A DNA stretch of 64,000 bases from Armillaria gallica (Eukaryota > Basidiomycota > Agaricomycetes > Agaricales > Physalacriaceae). The translations under genes and the position numbers were made by a program. Position 1 is the first letter of the stretch. Each line of letters starts with the position of its first letter. This document shows, piece by piece, positions 11,500 to 22,891 of the stretch. A model generated the notes under the pieces. The model was not told the DNA's origin. It searched no databases and saw nothing but the letters and a program-made list of their open reading frames with translations. The stretch is taken from the NCBI GenBank assembly GCA_037576215.1, contig JBANDB010000006.1, positions 372,001 through 436,000 on the forward strand, given 5' to 3'.

Positions 11500-13634
11500 C
11501 GCAAACTTGCAAAGGAAAGGCGGTTTGGAATGGGAGATGTACTTGGGAGTCTAGTACACATCATACTCCTCATAATATAGGACAAGGACATCCGACATGT
11601 TCCTACGCTGTTGCAACGGATCCGAGCATGGAGGGAAGATCATTTTCGATATCACAACGAAGGGACATCCGAAGATCTGACAATTACCGTTATTACAGTA
11701 TTCGAGAATTCACCAGGTCTTGCAGCTTGATAGGGGCGAAGGACGGGCGCTGATCGAGAGGACTACCAAGCAAAGGAAACTTTCTAAGCACCCTTGTTGT
11801 GCATTGTCGTAGTGACGAGCAGGAGATCCCGGTATGAATCAATCGTGTCTGTCATCCACAGATGTAGCGACCGTCATCGAAGTCAGTATCGGGGAGCTAC
11901 CATCCGAACCAACTGCAAATTGACTCAACTCTACCAGTAGTTTTCGCTATTATAATTGATTGAAGACTCAGCACTTGGTACCGGTGTCCATGCTTGTGCT
12001 CGTTGTCAACGATTGCGCATTAAAGAGCCGTGCCAGCATGGGAGATCACTCTTATTTGTCGTACTTTGATGAGCCTCGAGTGACGAGACATGAAACAAAA
12101 TATCGAGACATTTGGGGCACATCAAGTCGAGGATTCAAAGACTCTGTATTCTGGACTCAGAATCATGTCGTACGGAGCAAAACAAAACCCAGTCGTTTCC
12201 AATAGCAGCAGATGTGAGGGGCTCGGTTGGCATGTTGGATCAACGATCCAATGTTATGATTCCATCGCGAGACATTTGCAGAGAGAGGGAGAATCAACGA
12301 GGTCGTCACAACGACATCGCGTCTTAGCTGTGCTTTGAGGTTTGTCAAATCAGATACAAGCCCCTGTAAATTTTCTGAAACGCGATATCATTCTGAGGAA
12401 CAGAAGGGAAAGACGTACAGGTGGGCTGTCCGGATTAACCACGTGTGAGAGTTCCACTTGCTATAGGGATCTGAGAATTTATTTGGGCGCCAGTGTCGGT
12501 CCTAGTGCGCTAAGTGGAAAACGGTGAGTCGAGTTGGATCAATGGATGCGTCGAATAGCAAGTCCAGAAGTCCGTTGCTGTACTCCACACGCAACGTCAC
12601 CATCCTCGAGTTGGAAAAGCAATGCATTGAACGGAGGGACCAGATGCAAGAGAGAGGAGGAAGCCTGAGCATTGGCCCGCCACCGCGTCTTAGTAGGTAG
12701 TTTACTTAATTGGTAAGAGCTTCGCAGCCGGCTTCTTCCCTCTCTCACGTCTGCCACGCAGACACTCTTTCCGCCGTTCTGGTGTGTAACCGCTCTCGCA
12801 CGTATTCAGACTTTTTCTCTATGTCTCGTGAGTCCTGAATTTCCATCCTTGGCTCGCTTGCTGAGGTCTCAGGTCTCTGTCATAGTCTCAGTTTTCATTC
12901 TTAAGCCTGGTACAGATGACGAACTCCCCAACGCTCTCCTCATCTTGCCAGGTGTGCTATGTCATTTTTGTTACCTTCAGCTAACACTCTGCTCATCTTG
13001 CCAGTGTCGTTCCTGCATTGTAGATAGTTTACTTATTGCGGTTAATCAAACGCAGAATCCAAAAATAAAAAATAAAAATAGCAAGTTACGTTATTCCTGA
13101 TCTCCGGTAGTGGCGGTGCATCACGTCCTGCTCAGTTAATGATCTTGCCCAGGAAATTTCCTATCTTCTTAGACTGCGCCGCCTTGGCTGCGAATAGGAC
13201 GCCCAGATTCAAGCGAAGATGACGTAGAGGACGCCGACTGCGGCGGCAGGATTTCAGCAAAACTGTTATCCAGGATCCTTTACAGATTGCCCACTCTCAG
13301 TCTCCACAATCTTGTGCTTTGGCCTCATCACAAGACGCAATGTCAAAATACTACAACCTGACAAATTTTCAGTCGTGGCCGCCTACTACATGACCCGTTC
13401 TCTAACTCGGGTTTTATTGCCCTCCGAACCACCACTGTACGATAGATAGGGATTCCTAGGTAACTGCCTAGGTACGCGTAGCCTCACTTCTTCAACTGGT
13501 CCTCACTGATCCATCGCCCTTAGCGTTTTCGGAAAAAAAAAAGGGAAACGCTCTCAATTTTTTCTCCATGACGCGATCCCCTTCGCTGCCTATGAATTCG
13601 ATGCGTCCGACACTAACGCCTCTCATTCGCACTA
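11500..13634. other. Long gene-free stretch
   Basis: I found no exon set with family resemblance on either strand. Around 13525-13560 an inverted pair AGCGTTT/AAACGCT flanks a run of A. Near 12700 a tRNA D-arm-like string occurs without the rest of a cloverleaf. Possible decayed repeats. Confidence 0.45.
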
Positions 13635-14407
13635 ATGTTGTCCGGTTTCTTCTTCCTCTCTATCCTTGCCTTCGCCTATGGTGCTCCTACCTCGTTGACT
13701 GGGGACCTCATTGACGCTCTGGGCGGCCTCGTCTCCAATATCAGCGTCACGATAACTGCATGTCCTTTCGTTATCAGCCTCATCGATAACTAACGTTCGT
13801 GCAGCTGGAATCCCTCGTTACCAACCTCGCAGAGTACGTTTCGCATCTCTTCTTTTCCTCCTAGCACTTATCTCCGCTCGATTTAGTCTCTCGTTCAATG
13901 GTACGCTCCTTCTTTTCCCTTTCCTATTCGGTGGTGTTAACGGGCAGCAGTCATCAACCCTCTCCTCGTCGAGCTTACCATCGAGCGCGTTGTCCTCTCC
14001 GCCGGCATCAACACCACCGAGCACATATCTTTGATCACACCTTTGAGGATCCCATCGTCGTTCCAATCCTGGGCACGGCCAATTCCGGTATCATTGAGGA
14101 CATGGCTCTCACTCAGGGTGTGTTAGCCACATTGGATATCGTCTCGCAGGGGGAACTTGACCTTATCAATCTGGATGTTTATCTAAGGCGAGTATTCTGT
14201 GTCTTTGTTGAAATCCGGTTTGTTGACTACCCAATTGTGTAGAGAGACAACGATTAACGGGAAACTGGGTATCCCGGTAAACGCTACGGGGCTAACGCAG
14301 GAGGACGTTCCCACTACGTGCATAGAGTAACTTTTTCTTTTGCCTGCCTCCAGCTTATTCCCTCTGACAGTTACGATACTCCTTTTCACAGACAGGGTTC
14401 TTCCTGA
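13635..14407 (+). pseudogene. Small secreted protein, family S copy 1, one frameshift
   Basis: The first exon encodes a clear signal peptide (MLSGFFFLSILAFAYGAPTS). By comparison with the paralogue at 31777, later exons give FNVINPLLVELTIERVVLSAGIN, HTFEDPIVVPILGTANSG, LDLINLDVYLR, then ETTINGKLGIPVNATGL...DVPTT, and a short end TYDTPFHRQGSS stopping at 14407. Introns are short and lie at the same places as in the paralogue. The order of beta-strand-like segments starting with F-N-V-x-N-P recalls LEA2/DUF3712-type beta-sandwiches, but this is only a resemblance. Relative to the paralogue one nucleotide is missing near 14025 (between GINTTE and FDHTF), so the copy is probably non-functional. 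Confidence 0.7.
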
Positions 14408-15328
14408 TGTGTCGTCTCCTGCCCGTCAAGCTTCGTGCACTACAAGTCCCGTAAACATTGACTTACGTATCAGTTTTACATCTTCTGAAGTGGTCAATCG
14501 CAATTCACTCTATTTTCTATGTCCTTGATCTACCTCGGGTCCATCACCGCAACTGTTTTTTCTCTGCGCCGTATTCATCGCCCTGCCAAAGATTCGACTT
14601 GTAAACCACGCTGGACCTAGGTCCGGTCTGATTAATCGCCACCGTGCTGTTTATGACAGATCTTCTCTCGTGCCAAGTTTTCAAGTTCGTTTACCACCTC
14701 CACTGCTGCGCCTTTAGCACGTCGGTCAAGCTGCAAATAGGTGGTTCTACTCTTCACCTTTACAGAAACCACCAAAGTCGTTAATTGTATGGACATGGTG
14801 TGTGAGTGCTGAACCTTGAGCGTACATCGGAAACTGAGTGGAGCGGTAAACATCCGTATTCACACATGATCATTTCCACTGATCGTCATGTAGCGCGCCA
14901 TGTGGTGGATATGCCGAGCCAAGATGCGTGTTGCCAACACCCACATAGCGTAAATCTCACGGGAATCAAGACCATGCTCGACGCTGAGGCGATGTCCCCT
15001 CGTTCAACCGTGTTCTCATTATGAATGAGAGGGATACTGGTTTGTATTTCCGAGTGCGAACTGATGTCGAAGGGCTCCAGCAAGGGACGTTTATGCTGGT
15101 TCTCTCGGCTGGACGGGAACTTGGATTCACACGCATCATGTCAAAGAGCAGATTGACATTCCATGATCTTCATATTCGCCACGCTTCTTGTCGTCGAGGA
15201 CTTTTCGCTGCCGGCCATATATATACCTTCCATCAAGAGAAGGACGACTGGTAAACATCGCCTAGTGCGCGGACCGCTATATACTCGAGACCACGCAGAG
15301 CGACCCTCGAGCCATCCCTCTCTTCACC
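14408..15328. other. Intergenic, no feature seen
   Basis: Short overlapping frames only, none with recognisable family content. The last 100 bp before 15329 are probably the promoter/5' UTR of the downstream 7-TM gene (a TATATATA stretch near 15217). Confidence 0.45.
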
Positions 15329-16622
15329 ATGCAGGCAAGTCTTCCACCAGATCTTAGCGATGTCGATAAAGCAAAGATCCTTAATGATCTTGGCTCTGAG
15401 ATGGACCGAGTGATCCTCGCCTCTCTCTTACAGGGTACGTCGCACGCGTCTACCAATGCCTCGAATCCAAACTAAACTCGCCTAGGCCTGTACACTGGTA
15501 TCATCGCCGTCGCCCTGTGGAATATCTGTGAGGAGCACCCGTCTCCCCATCTATGACCCTAAATCTCAATCCCCCCTCATGGCAGATATGCACAAATCCC
15601 GACCGATCGGACCACCTATGATCATCGTTATCGTCGTCCTCTATCTCACGACCTGTGCAAACCTCTCCCTTGACTGGTTAATAGTGCGCACGGCCCTGGT
15701 CACCAATGGACAGAACCTTCTGACGATATTCACAAACTTTTCGAATCCTCTGAGATGGATAACGGTGGTGACGGGTGTCTTTGGTGTTGTCTGCACTATA
15801 CTTGTCGACGCTACTATGGTAAGCACCATCTGTCAGCTCGCGCCGTTTTTTTTTCGGCTTACGGTTCCGATAGATCTGGCGATGCTGGTTGGTCTGGGGA
15901 CGACACTGGCAAATCGTCCTTCTCCCTGTGCTGTGTATGGTTGCCGCTGCAGGTACAGTGACTTCTTTCTCCCATTATCATCGCCTTTCACCTATATCAC
16001 ATACAGCCTTAAAAATCTACGTAACATGCCAACCGTACTCCGCGTTACAAAGCTACTTTCAGTATCTAGTGATCTACGCCTCCATGACTCTGGCTACGAC
16101 GCTGTGGTGCACCTTACTTATGATCTACCGGGTTTTGACTGTTGCACAAGGCGCGGAGGGCGCGGGAGCGTATCGACATGTCCTTGAAGTCTTGGTGGAG
16201 TCTTCGGCTTTATATGCTGTGCCGTTGATTTTTTATGTGGCGTTCTTTGCACGTCGTAGTACCGTGTTCTACTACCTTGATCCTATAGCGGGGATCATGC
16301 GGGTATGTTTTCTCCAGGCTCGTCTGAAAGGTAGCTTGACAGACTGTGATTGTAGGGTATTGCTCCGACGCTGCTTGTGGGGCGCGTGGCAGCGGGCCAT
16401 GCTCGTGCAGATGATTCTTGGAAAGGAAGTGTGATGACTTCGCCACTGCGCTTCGGGCAGGATAAGACTGAGAAGAGCTCTCAGGAATATTCTATGGCGG
16501 TCTATGACGACGTCGAAGCTCAGTCGGGGAGGGAGAGTGACAGTCGTGTGGACGAAGAAGAGGAGGGCAGTGATAAAACGGAGAATCATTCGGAAAATCC
16601 TATCATTGAGCTGAGGCATTGA
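15329..16622 (+). CDS. 7-TM membrane protein, family copy b (intact)
   Basis: The start is MQASLPPDLSDVDKAKIL at 15329. Introns at about 15435-15485, 15529-15586, 15820-15874, 15952-16009 and 16301-16356 leave one open frame to TGA at 16622. Membrane segments in order: LYTGIIAVALWNI, MIIVIVVLYLTTCA, ITVVTGVFGVVCTILVDA, WQIVLLPVLCMVAAAG, YASMTLATTLWCTLLMIYRVL, SSALYAVPLIFYVAFFA and DPIAG-GIAPTLLVGRVAAG. Then comes the conserved HARADDSWKGSVMTSPLRFG and a charged, Glu/Ser-rich tail of about 60 residues. The short extracellular-type N-terminus, seven helices and cytosolic tail suggest a receptor- or transporter-like protein, but no known receptor signature (STE3, rhodopsin, Git3) is visible. This is the best-preserved member for defining the family. 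Confidence 0.85.
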
Positions 16623-17608
16623 TTGTATTGGTGAATAATGTTATATGTATTTGTTTTTTTAGTATCTTTTCTGTCTGCGTATTCTGTATGGTTGACAGAT
16701 ATATGTTTAGGTATATATGACTGTAGATTAGCAGGAAAAAATGGTCTGAATACGGCATCGTGAAGGTTAGACAGAAATCCCGGAGTATCTTTTCTAATCG
16801 CTCATGCTAGTCAGTGTGTTTCGACGGAAACCCTTAAAGAGGGGGGATTGCTTTACATGAAGGTTGGACAAGCGGGTGCACGCGCGAGAGCATACACTTC
16901 ATGTACTCAATTCCATGCTGAAGTAAGGTGGAACCGTCGATGCGATAGGCTGTATAGGACAGGTCATGCTATGGGTCTGTGCTCAGTATGGGCCGGCTGG
17001 AGATTATTTAACGTACCTCATAGGCTAAATGTCCATGTGCGGGGCAGGTACTTTCCTTCCATTTGTCGAAATAGCAGGGGTGATTGGGGACGCGATCCCT
17101 TCAAATCGAGGGATAGTGCCTTGACGCCGCTTGCGATGGGGCGCCTAATTCTTCGTTCTTCGTTAATGATCCTCCCTTAGACTTGAATAGATCGTCTAGA
17201 TTTCAAGCCAGTCCCTCGACGTACGAGGAAAGAGAGAAAGACATCTTGCTTTGAGTTGCGGGGGGATGTTACGGATGTAGGGCGTGTGTACAAGTTTAGC
17301 TGATACGCTAAGTGGCGGATGAAGTCGAGGTTCGCCTGATGACGATGAAAATACGAGAAGTCTGTGCGACTTGGTAATAGACTTGAGAAATGAGGCCTGT
17401 TACTGGAAGAGTATTATGTTTCAGGGTTGCGTAGGCAGATAAATGCATAACTCCCGACCCACGGGAGTCCTATAAAGCTGTTTTTTTGGCTGTCGTTAGG
17501 GTGAAAAGGAATGGAAGTGAGAAGAATACGCACAGAAGAGTATAGCAGAGTCGTCGTGTTTTCACCCACGCTTTCAGGGTCAACCTAATAACAATTTTAC
17601 GATGCATA
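16623..17608. other. Intergenic, no feature seen
   Basis: This lies between two gene 3' ends (7-TM copy b and the kinase pseudogene). An open frame at 16848-17180 has no family resemblance. Nothing else can be supported. Confidence 0.45.
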
Positions 17609-20057
17609 CTACACAGTCACATCCCCCATGTCCGCGTCCGTCGAGGACGACGCCGCCCGTTGAGAAACTTGAAAGTCTACCCAGTTCAATTGTGGGCCAT
17701 CCAATGGAATTTGTAGTTTGTTTTTATCAGCTAAGGCTAAAAACTCAATGACGAACTGCCTGCCATCCTCGTCCTCGCCAACCTCAAGTCCTGACAGAAA
17801 TGATTGCCGAACCCAAGTGTAAAGCCAGACCGCAACACACTTCCATATTGATTCAAAGCCCGGTTTAGCAGTCCTCTCTAGAACATCAAGAGCCAACATA
17901 GATCTGTACGCAATGGCGTCTGCGGTTGACCCATGAATTGCCTTTTCGGGGAATGACTCATTCATTCCACACCAGAGGAGGCACCAGGCAAAGGATTCAA
18001 GGTCATGTCGATACATCCGCTTAACCGAACCATCGGCCCTCTCCAGCAATTCCAGCGCTATGAACGGTCTTGTTCCCATCCGCTCCCAGCATTTTTTCTG
18101 TGGTGGTGCATCTCCAGGATTCAAGAGGTCATAGTCATTCAGGATTGCCTTCCCAGTAACAGCATCGTACATCAAATTGCCGATACTGATGTCGCCATGC
18201 ACTACACCGATGCGCCAGAGCAGATAGTGGCCTGCAACCAGCATGTTGTCAGGAGAGAATAACGCGAAAGGAATAAAACATACAACGGATGAGCTCCCAG
18301 GACGCTTTCCGGAAATCCTATGCGCCAAGGTCCTTGATAGGGAATAGTTTGTGGCAAGCCAACCGGAGCAGGGAGTGTAAGGGCTCAGCACCGAGACCGA
18401 GGAGTTGACGAGCCGAACCTGGGAAGACTCGGGAACTTTGTTGCGGTACGGCAAAACTTGATGATCTGTTTGGCAGAGTATTCGAGGCCTTAAGACGATT
18501 GGAACACCACCTCTTAGGGAGAGTCGGCGTCAAACCAGGACTGAAAGATGTTGAGGTGATAACGGGAGCATCGGATGATGCCTAGTGGGGCTCTTGACGA
18601 GCGATGGACTGCTTGGAACCGTCGAGAACATGCAACGTAGCTGCGGACCAAACAGAGGTCACCAAAACCGGTAGAGTGGTCTTTACACCGTCAGACAACT
18701 GCCCGAATGTTTGGCGTCCCACAAGCCCGAAGAGCTTTCCCTTTGCTTTGTAGGATTCGAGGCAGAAGGAGACGGGTCCGTTCTCTGTCATTTGGATGTC
18801 AGATAATACCAACATAGCCGCTTCGAGCCGTTGGAGAATAATGACCATCACTACAAACAGTGGAAGCAGTCCGATGATGTCGATAGGTTGTGTCACGATG
18901 CAGCCTTCGGCATCGTACCAGCGAAGACTGAGCATGTTATCTATTGATATCATGTCAGTCTTGGTGAATGCGCAAGAGTAAGAATACCAACCTTCAAGTA
19001 GAAGGACAATGCTATGCGTTACACCCCGCGCCGCTCGAAGACGCTCGATGGCATAATACGCGCATTGAATGTCACTGGTGAAGTGGGTGGTATCGGGCAA
19101 GGAGTGCAATGTCTTGGACTTCTTCTGCGAGGAGTTGGTTCTAGGCGTATCCTGTGCCCCCTCTGCCTCCGCGTGAATAAGCTTCTTCTCCGAGGCAGCC
19201 CCTGTAAAAGGACCCGAAGCTTGACTGGTCAATCGACGTTCAACTTTGCTGTTGTAGTCGCTATACTGCAGAGTATCAGATGCAGGAGTGGAAGAAGTTG
19301 CAAGTAGAGTCTGATCTGATATCAGAATTCGAAATTGAATGAGGAACACACTGCTGCCTAGCACTTGTTTCTCGGACGTAGCCTGATCAAGCGGTGAACT
19401 TTCGATGACTCTGAACGCCTTCAATTCGATTGAGAGATGAACGTCTGACCAACTTGTCTTTGTGTCGGCATCCTTCCGTACCTGCTTCCAGTCGGTAGAC
19501 TCGGTCGCTACCGAATTTACCAAGGATCGATAATCGAATCCCTTGCACGTGTCGTTCAGGAGGTGGGATAGTTAGATGATGATATTATCAGGCTTGCGCT
19601 TCGTGGTCGGCAGATCCATCTCGAGTTGTTTGGATTCAATGAGATCATTTGGAATAACGATGATTCGGTTGTCGTCGCATAGGCATGGCAGCAGGCCAAA
19701 ACGGTGCTGATCATACTCAAGCATAATGGTATTCATGGTGGTGGCGATCGGGAGGTAGCGCTGACTTTCGGACTTTCCCTCGCAGCTGAGAGGCGTCAGT
19801 GTATACATAGTCAAAAGAGAAGTCGTTACGCACAAGGTCTTGAGGCTGGATTTCATTTTTTCTGATGTCTCCAACCGGATCGATGTCTGCGAGGCGGGCG
19901 ATGTTAATTGTTCTGGAAGACTGGAATTGCAGAACTCGACAGCACTTTTGAGCATCTCTTCAAAGAGTCCATCAGCGTCGGTTTTGGCTTTGCCTAAGGT
20001 TACGACATCCTTGCCGCCAACAGAGGAACCGAGCAATATAATTGTAAGCAGGGCCAT
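17609..20057 (-). pseudogene. FunK1 fungal-type protein kinase, broken
   Basis: FunK1 kinases are a large Agaricomycete family of eukaryotic-like Ser/Thr kinases. Two blocks are clear. The N-terminal FunK1 block (18582-20057) runs through RKPDNIII and VNSVATESTDWKQVRKDADT to RQTFGQLSDG. The catalytic block (18454-17609) has HGDISIGNLMYD (catalytic loop), ILNDYDLLN (metal-binding Asp), MGTRPFIALELL (P+1 region) and MYRHDLESFAWCLLW. Breaks: an in-frame TAA at 19572-19574 between RKPDNIII and LSHLLND, and frame changes between about 18582 and 18400 where the hinge region should be. Some of the second region could be unrecognised introns, but the stop makes a functional product unlikely. The intact relative at 39911-42053 shows the complete order. 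Confidence 0.75.
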
Positions 20058-20377
20058 GAGCGCTGAGCAGCGATACGGACTCGACTTTTTGTGTCTTCTA
20101 CTAGGTCGAGTTCAACAAGCTTGATACTGTCTAGATCGATCTAAGCCTCTAAGAGAAGCAAAATAGAGGTCACGCACCTCTCGTCCTCGTTGGAGAAGCC
20201 ATCCAGCGTGGTTTCAGGCGTTATAGACGCGACTTTAGGTCCCTTGACTGTGGATGTTCAGAGGGCTCGACCTTTCTGGGATGCTCACGTGGACCTTCGG
20301 ATGATTCGGCCCACCTTCGTCCATCTCATCTCAGCCCGACGATATTCCTCTCCTTCCTTTCCCTGTACCGTCCCCGA
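20058..20377. other. Intergenic, left flank of repeat R
   Basis: No gene seen. The last 40 bp resemble the left flank of the second copy only loosely (CTTTCCCT), so the true left edge of repeat R is uncertain here. Confidence 0.4.
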
Positions 20378-21000
20378 GTGTTCGTTGTTCCCGTTTCCGT
20401 GTGTCGTTGTTTCATGGGCCCGAGCTCCGCTGCTGATGCCGCACTGTTTCTCGAAATGGTGTGCGGCACTGTTGCACTTGTTCGGTGCTTGCGCTTTGTT
20501 GTTTCCATGGGCCCAATTTCTGCTGCTCTTGCTGCAGCGCTTTTTCTTGGATGGCGGCGTGCTTGACTTGGTATTTGCGTTTTGTTGGTTCCATTCCATA
20601 GGCCTTGCCGTTCCTGCTGCCGTGCTGTTCTTCGAAATTGTGTGCTGCAACATTGCGCGTTGGTGCTTGCGTTTGGTTTCGGTCGTTCCCGCCCTGCCAG
20701 TTTTTCGGTCCTCTATGTTGCTCGTGGTCCATGCGTATGACTGTATGTTTCACAGTGTCTCACCTTACATGACCACATCCACTTATGACGTGCCACTTCG
20801 GAATGCGTCGCTGGTTCTTTGTGTTTTTTTTTTTTGGGTGTTTTTCCTATAACACTTTAAATCCGTGAGACGTCCTTGGCTGGCAACTGAGGGTATCACA
20901 GCGGCATGGAGTGTTGTAGTCTGTGACACGTTTAGTGGCGGCACAGAATCCCGGCGTTCCTTTTCGGGACCTTGTCCGGTTATCTATCTGTCTATCTTAC
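20378..21000 (+). mobile_element. Repeat R copy 1, retroposon-like, about 0.62 kb
   Basis: This stretch is nearly identical to 35668-36295 in the same orientation, from GTGTTCGTTGTTCCCG to the ACCTTGTCCGGTTATCTA tail. Its 5' half is built of three degenerate units of about 85-95 bp, each with TTGTT..TTCCATGGGCC, a GCTGCTG run and TTGGTGCTTGCG. The 3' half is unique and ends in a short tetranucleotide tail (TATC/TGTC). No terminal inverted repeats and no enzyme gene are seen; the open frames on both strands follow from the repeat structure. A 3' fragment lies at about 59045-59120. Confidence 0.8.
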
Positions 21001-21917
21001 ACGGCACGGTACCTACAGGCACGCCGCCATCAACGTTCAACCGCTATGCTAAGTAGTAAAAGCCGCAGCCAAAATTCGGTGTATTCGGACAAGGAAGCTG
21101 GTGACTCCTCACCAAGAAATAGAATGTGGATCCCCCGGCGACCACCTGTATTCCAAAAACCTACAGTCGTACCGGTGAATTGTTCCATCGAGGTCACTTT
21201 TTTCCTTGACAAAGGTCTATGTTTCTCATTGAACGGTCAGCTTGAACACGGGCTAAGTGTAATTGTCTTCATCGCTTCACCACTTAACTTCCTTGGCGGA
21301 ACTGAAATGTTTTTTTCTATGAGTATAGACTCTCCCGCTTCTGACGAGACTCACACTGGCGGCTCTCCAAAATTTACTGTTCCCTAGGCTGACGTCAATG
21401 CTTCCCCCTGAATCTCTTGCGGATTGACAGCTTTCAAGCCTCTTTTACTCTCCTTCAACAGATGGATCACTTCTTCTTGGCGTTCAGTCTCTCAAGCCGG
21501 GCCTACTCGGACGATCGATATCTAGGTCCTATCCCCCTTTGTCAATGACTTCCGGTCTTCAAATTACAACCAACTCTTAGCAGCTCGTTTTACTGTTGGT
21601 CCTTGGCATACCCAAAATATATTTGTTCCACTCAGCAAGGTGATGTTAGATCTCTATTTTCCTCGCTCTGTCTGAGGCCGACGTTCCGGTCTATGGTGTC
21701 TGGTTACCACCACAGGCACCCTTACGGTTTGGCAGCGTTGGAGTGGGTTGTGTTTGGCCTTCCTTCATCTTGCGTAGGCTGGTGCTATGTTTATCTGACA
21801 TTTGTCGAACAAGGGGTCTTCGAATAGATATAAAAGGGCTCTCAATTCGCCTACATTCTCCAGACAGACACATCATCCTCGTTTATCTACTTTCCCACTA
21901 CCAGCTCATTCATCACG
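21001..21917. other. Intergenic; promoter region of the secreted protein at the right end
   Basis: No exon recognised. A TATA-like ATATAAAAG lies at about 21828-21836, some 85 bp before the start codon of the next gene, followed by a CT-rich leader, both typical for strongly expressed fungal genes. Confidence 0.5.
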
Positions 21918-22458
21918 ATGCGTTTCTCAGTTGCTGCTCTCCTCCCTCTTGCGGCCCTCGTGGTCCCCGCCCTCTCAGGGTCCGTCCAAATTAGGGGCGA
22001 TTCGTATGGAGGTGTGGGAGCCAGTATTTGAGCACAAGGACGACTTCAAGGGATGGAAAAAGGTCAAGTACACCCCCTACGACCACAAGGATGTCGACAA
22101 GGTCACCTTCGAGATGGGTAAGTCCATTTCTTCAAATTTTCGTTCTTGTCACTGACGTCGTCTCCTTTAGAATGCAAGAGCTTCTGCGAGAAGGACGAGA
22201 AATGTAACTCTTGCCAGGGTATGTCTGATGCTTCCTTTTGCCGAGACGCCCGTTTTATCCAACGTGTTTTTTCTAGTTTATTCGCATGATGAAAAGGAGG
22301 AAAAGTTCGTCTGTGAGCTGTTCGTGGAAATCATCGACATCGAGACCCGGAAGGGTGATTGTGATGATGGCAAGGGCCTGAAGGACGGCAAGAAGGGTAG
22401 AAAGGACGGCAATAAGTACTATGACTCTTCTTGCTGGAACGCCCGCTACGGATACTGA
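21918..22458 (+). pseudogene. Small Cys-rich secreted protein, apparent frameshift after the signal peptide
   Basis: A classic signal peptide (MRFSVAALLPLAALVVPALSG) starts at 21918. The mature part is encoded one frame over: VWEPVFEHKDDFKGWKKV, then two phase-1 introns (22119-22171 and 22219-22275), then a third exon to TGA at 22458. The mature region has six Cys, including ECKSFC, EKCNSC, FVCELF and SSCW, and a Lys/Asp-rich loop (KGLKDGKKGRKDGNK). Between the two frames (about 21960-22010) no plausible intron exists, so a 1-nt indel is likely: either real inactivation or a sequence error. Promoter and splice sites look intact, which favours a recent event. No known family; a small secreted protein/effector-like candidate. 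Confidence 0.65.
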
Positions 22459-22891
22459 ATCCGACGAGTCTCCTTACGCACGGTGACGATCAGTCTGTAT
22501 GTATAGTATTATATACTCCCAATGCAGTTCATCCTAGTCTTTTCCTGGCCAAAGTGTAACGACGAAGTCATGCAGAAAGTGACGTTTGACTGCAGAAGAA
22601 ATTTGGAAGAAATAGTAGTGACTAGTCACCCGCGGTCGGCCGTACGTGTGCCGATCATCAGGACCGCTTATGATAGACAAGGGCCGCAATCGTAACGCTT
22701 CTCTCTCCAGAACCAGAAACTGCCTCCGAACCATTTATTTTCTTTGCCAATTCGCTTTGGAAGATGCGGCAGCGGATCGTTATTAGGCAAAGGGCTCCCG
22801 ATTAGGGGCACAACCAATAACAATAAGTACCTATTTATAATGGGACCCTCTATTTCTCTCTTTCTCTTCTTTTCCCTTCCGACACACGGAC

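Noticed and set aside
12680..12735. tRNA-like string TTAATTGGTAAGAGC
   Set aside because: Matches a D-arm only; no acceptor stem, anticodon arm or T-arm could be paired around it.
20190..20852. 220-codon plus-strand open frame
   Set aside because: It lies across repeat R; a frame on the opposite strand is equally open, and the same pattern recurs in the second copy. It follows from the internal repeat units, not from a gene.
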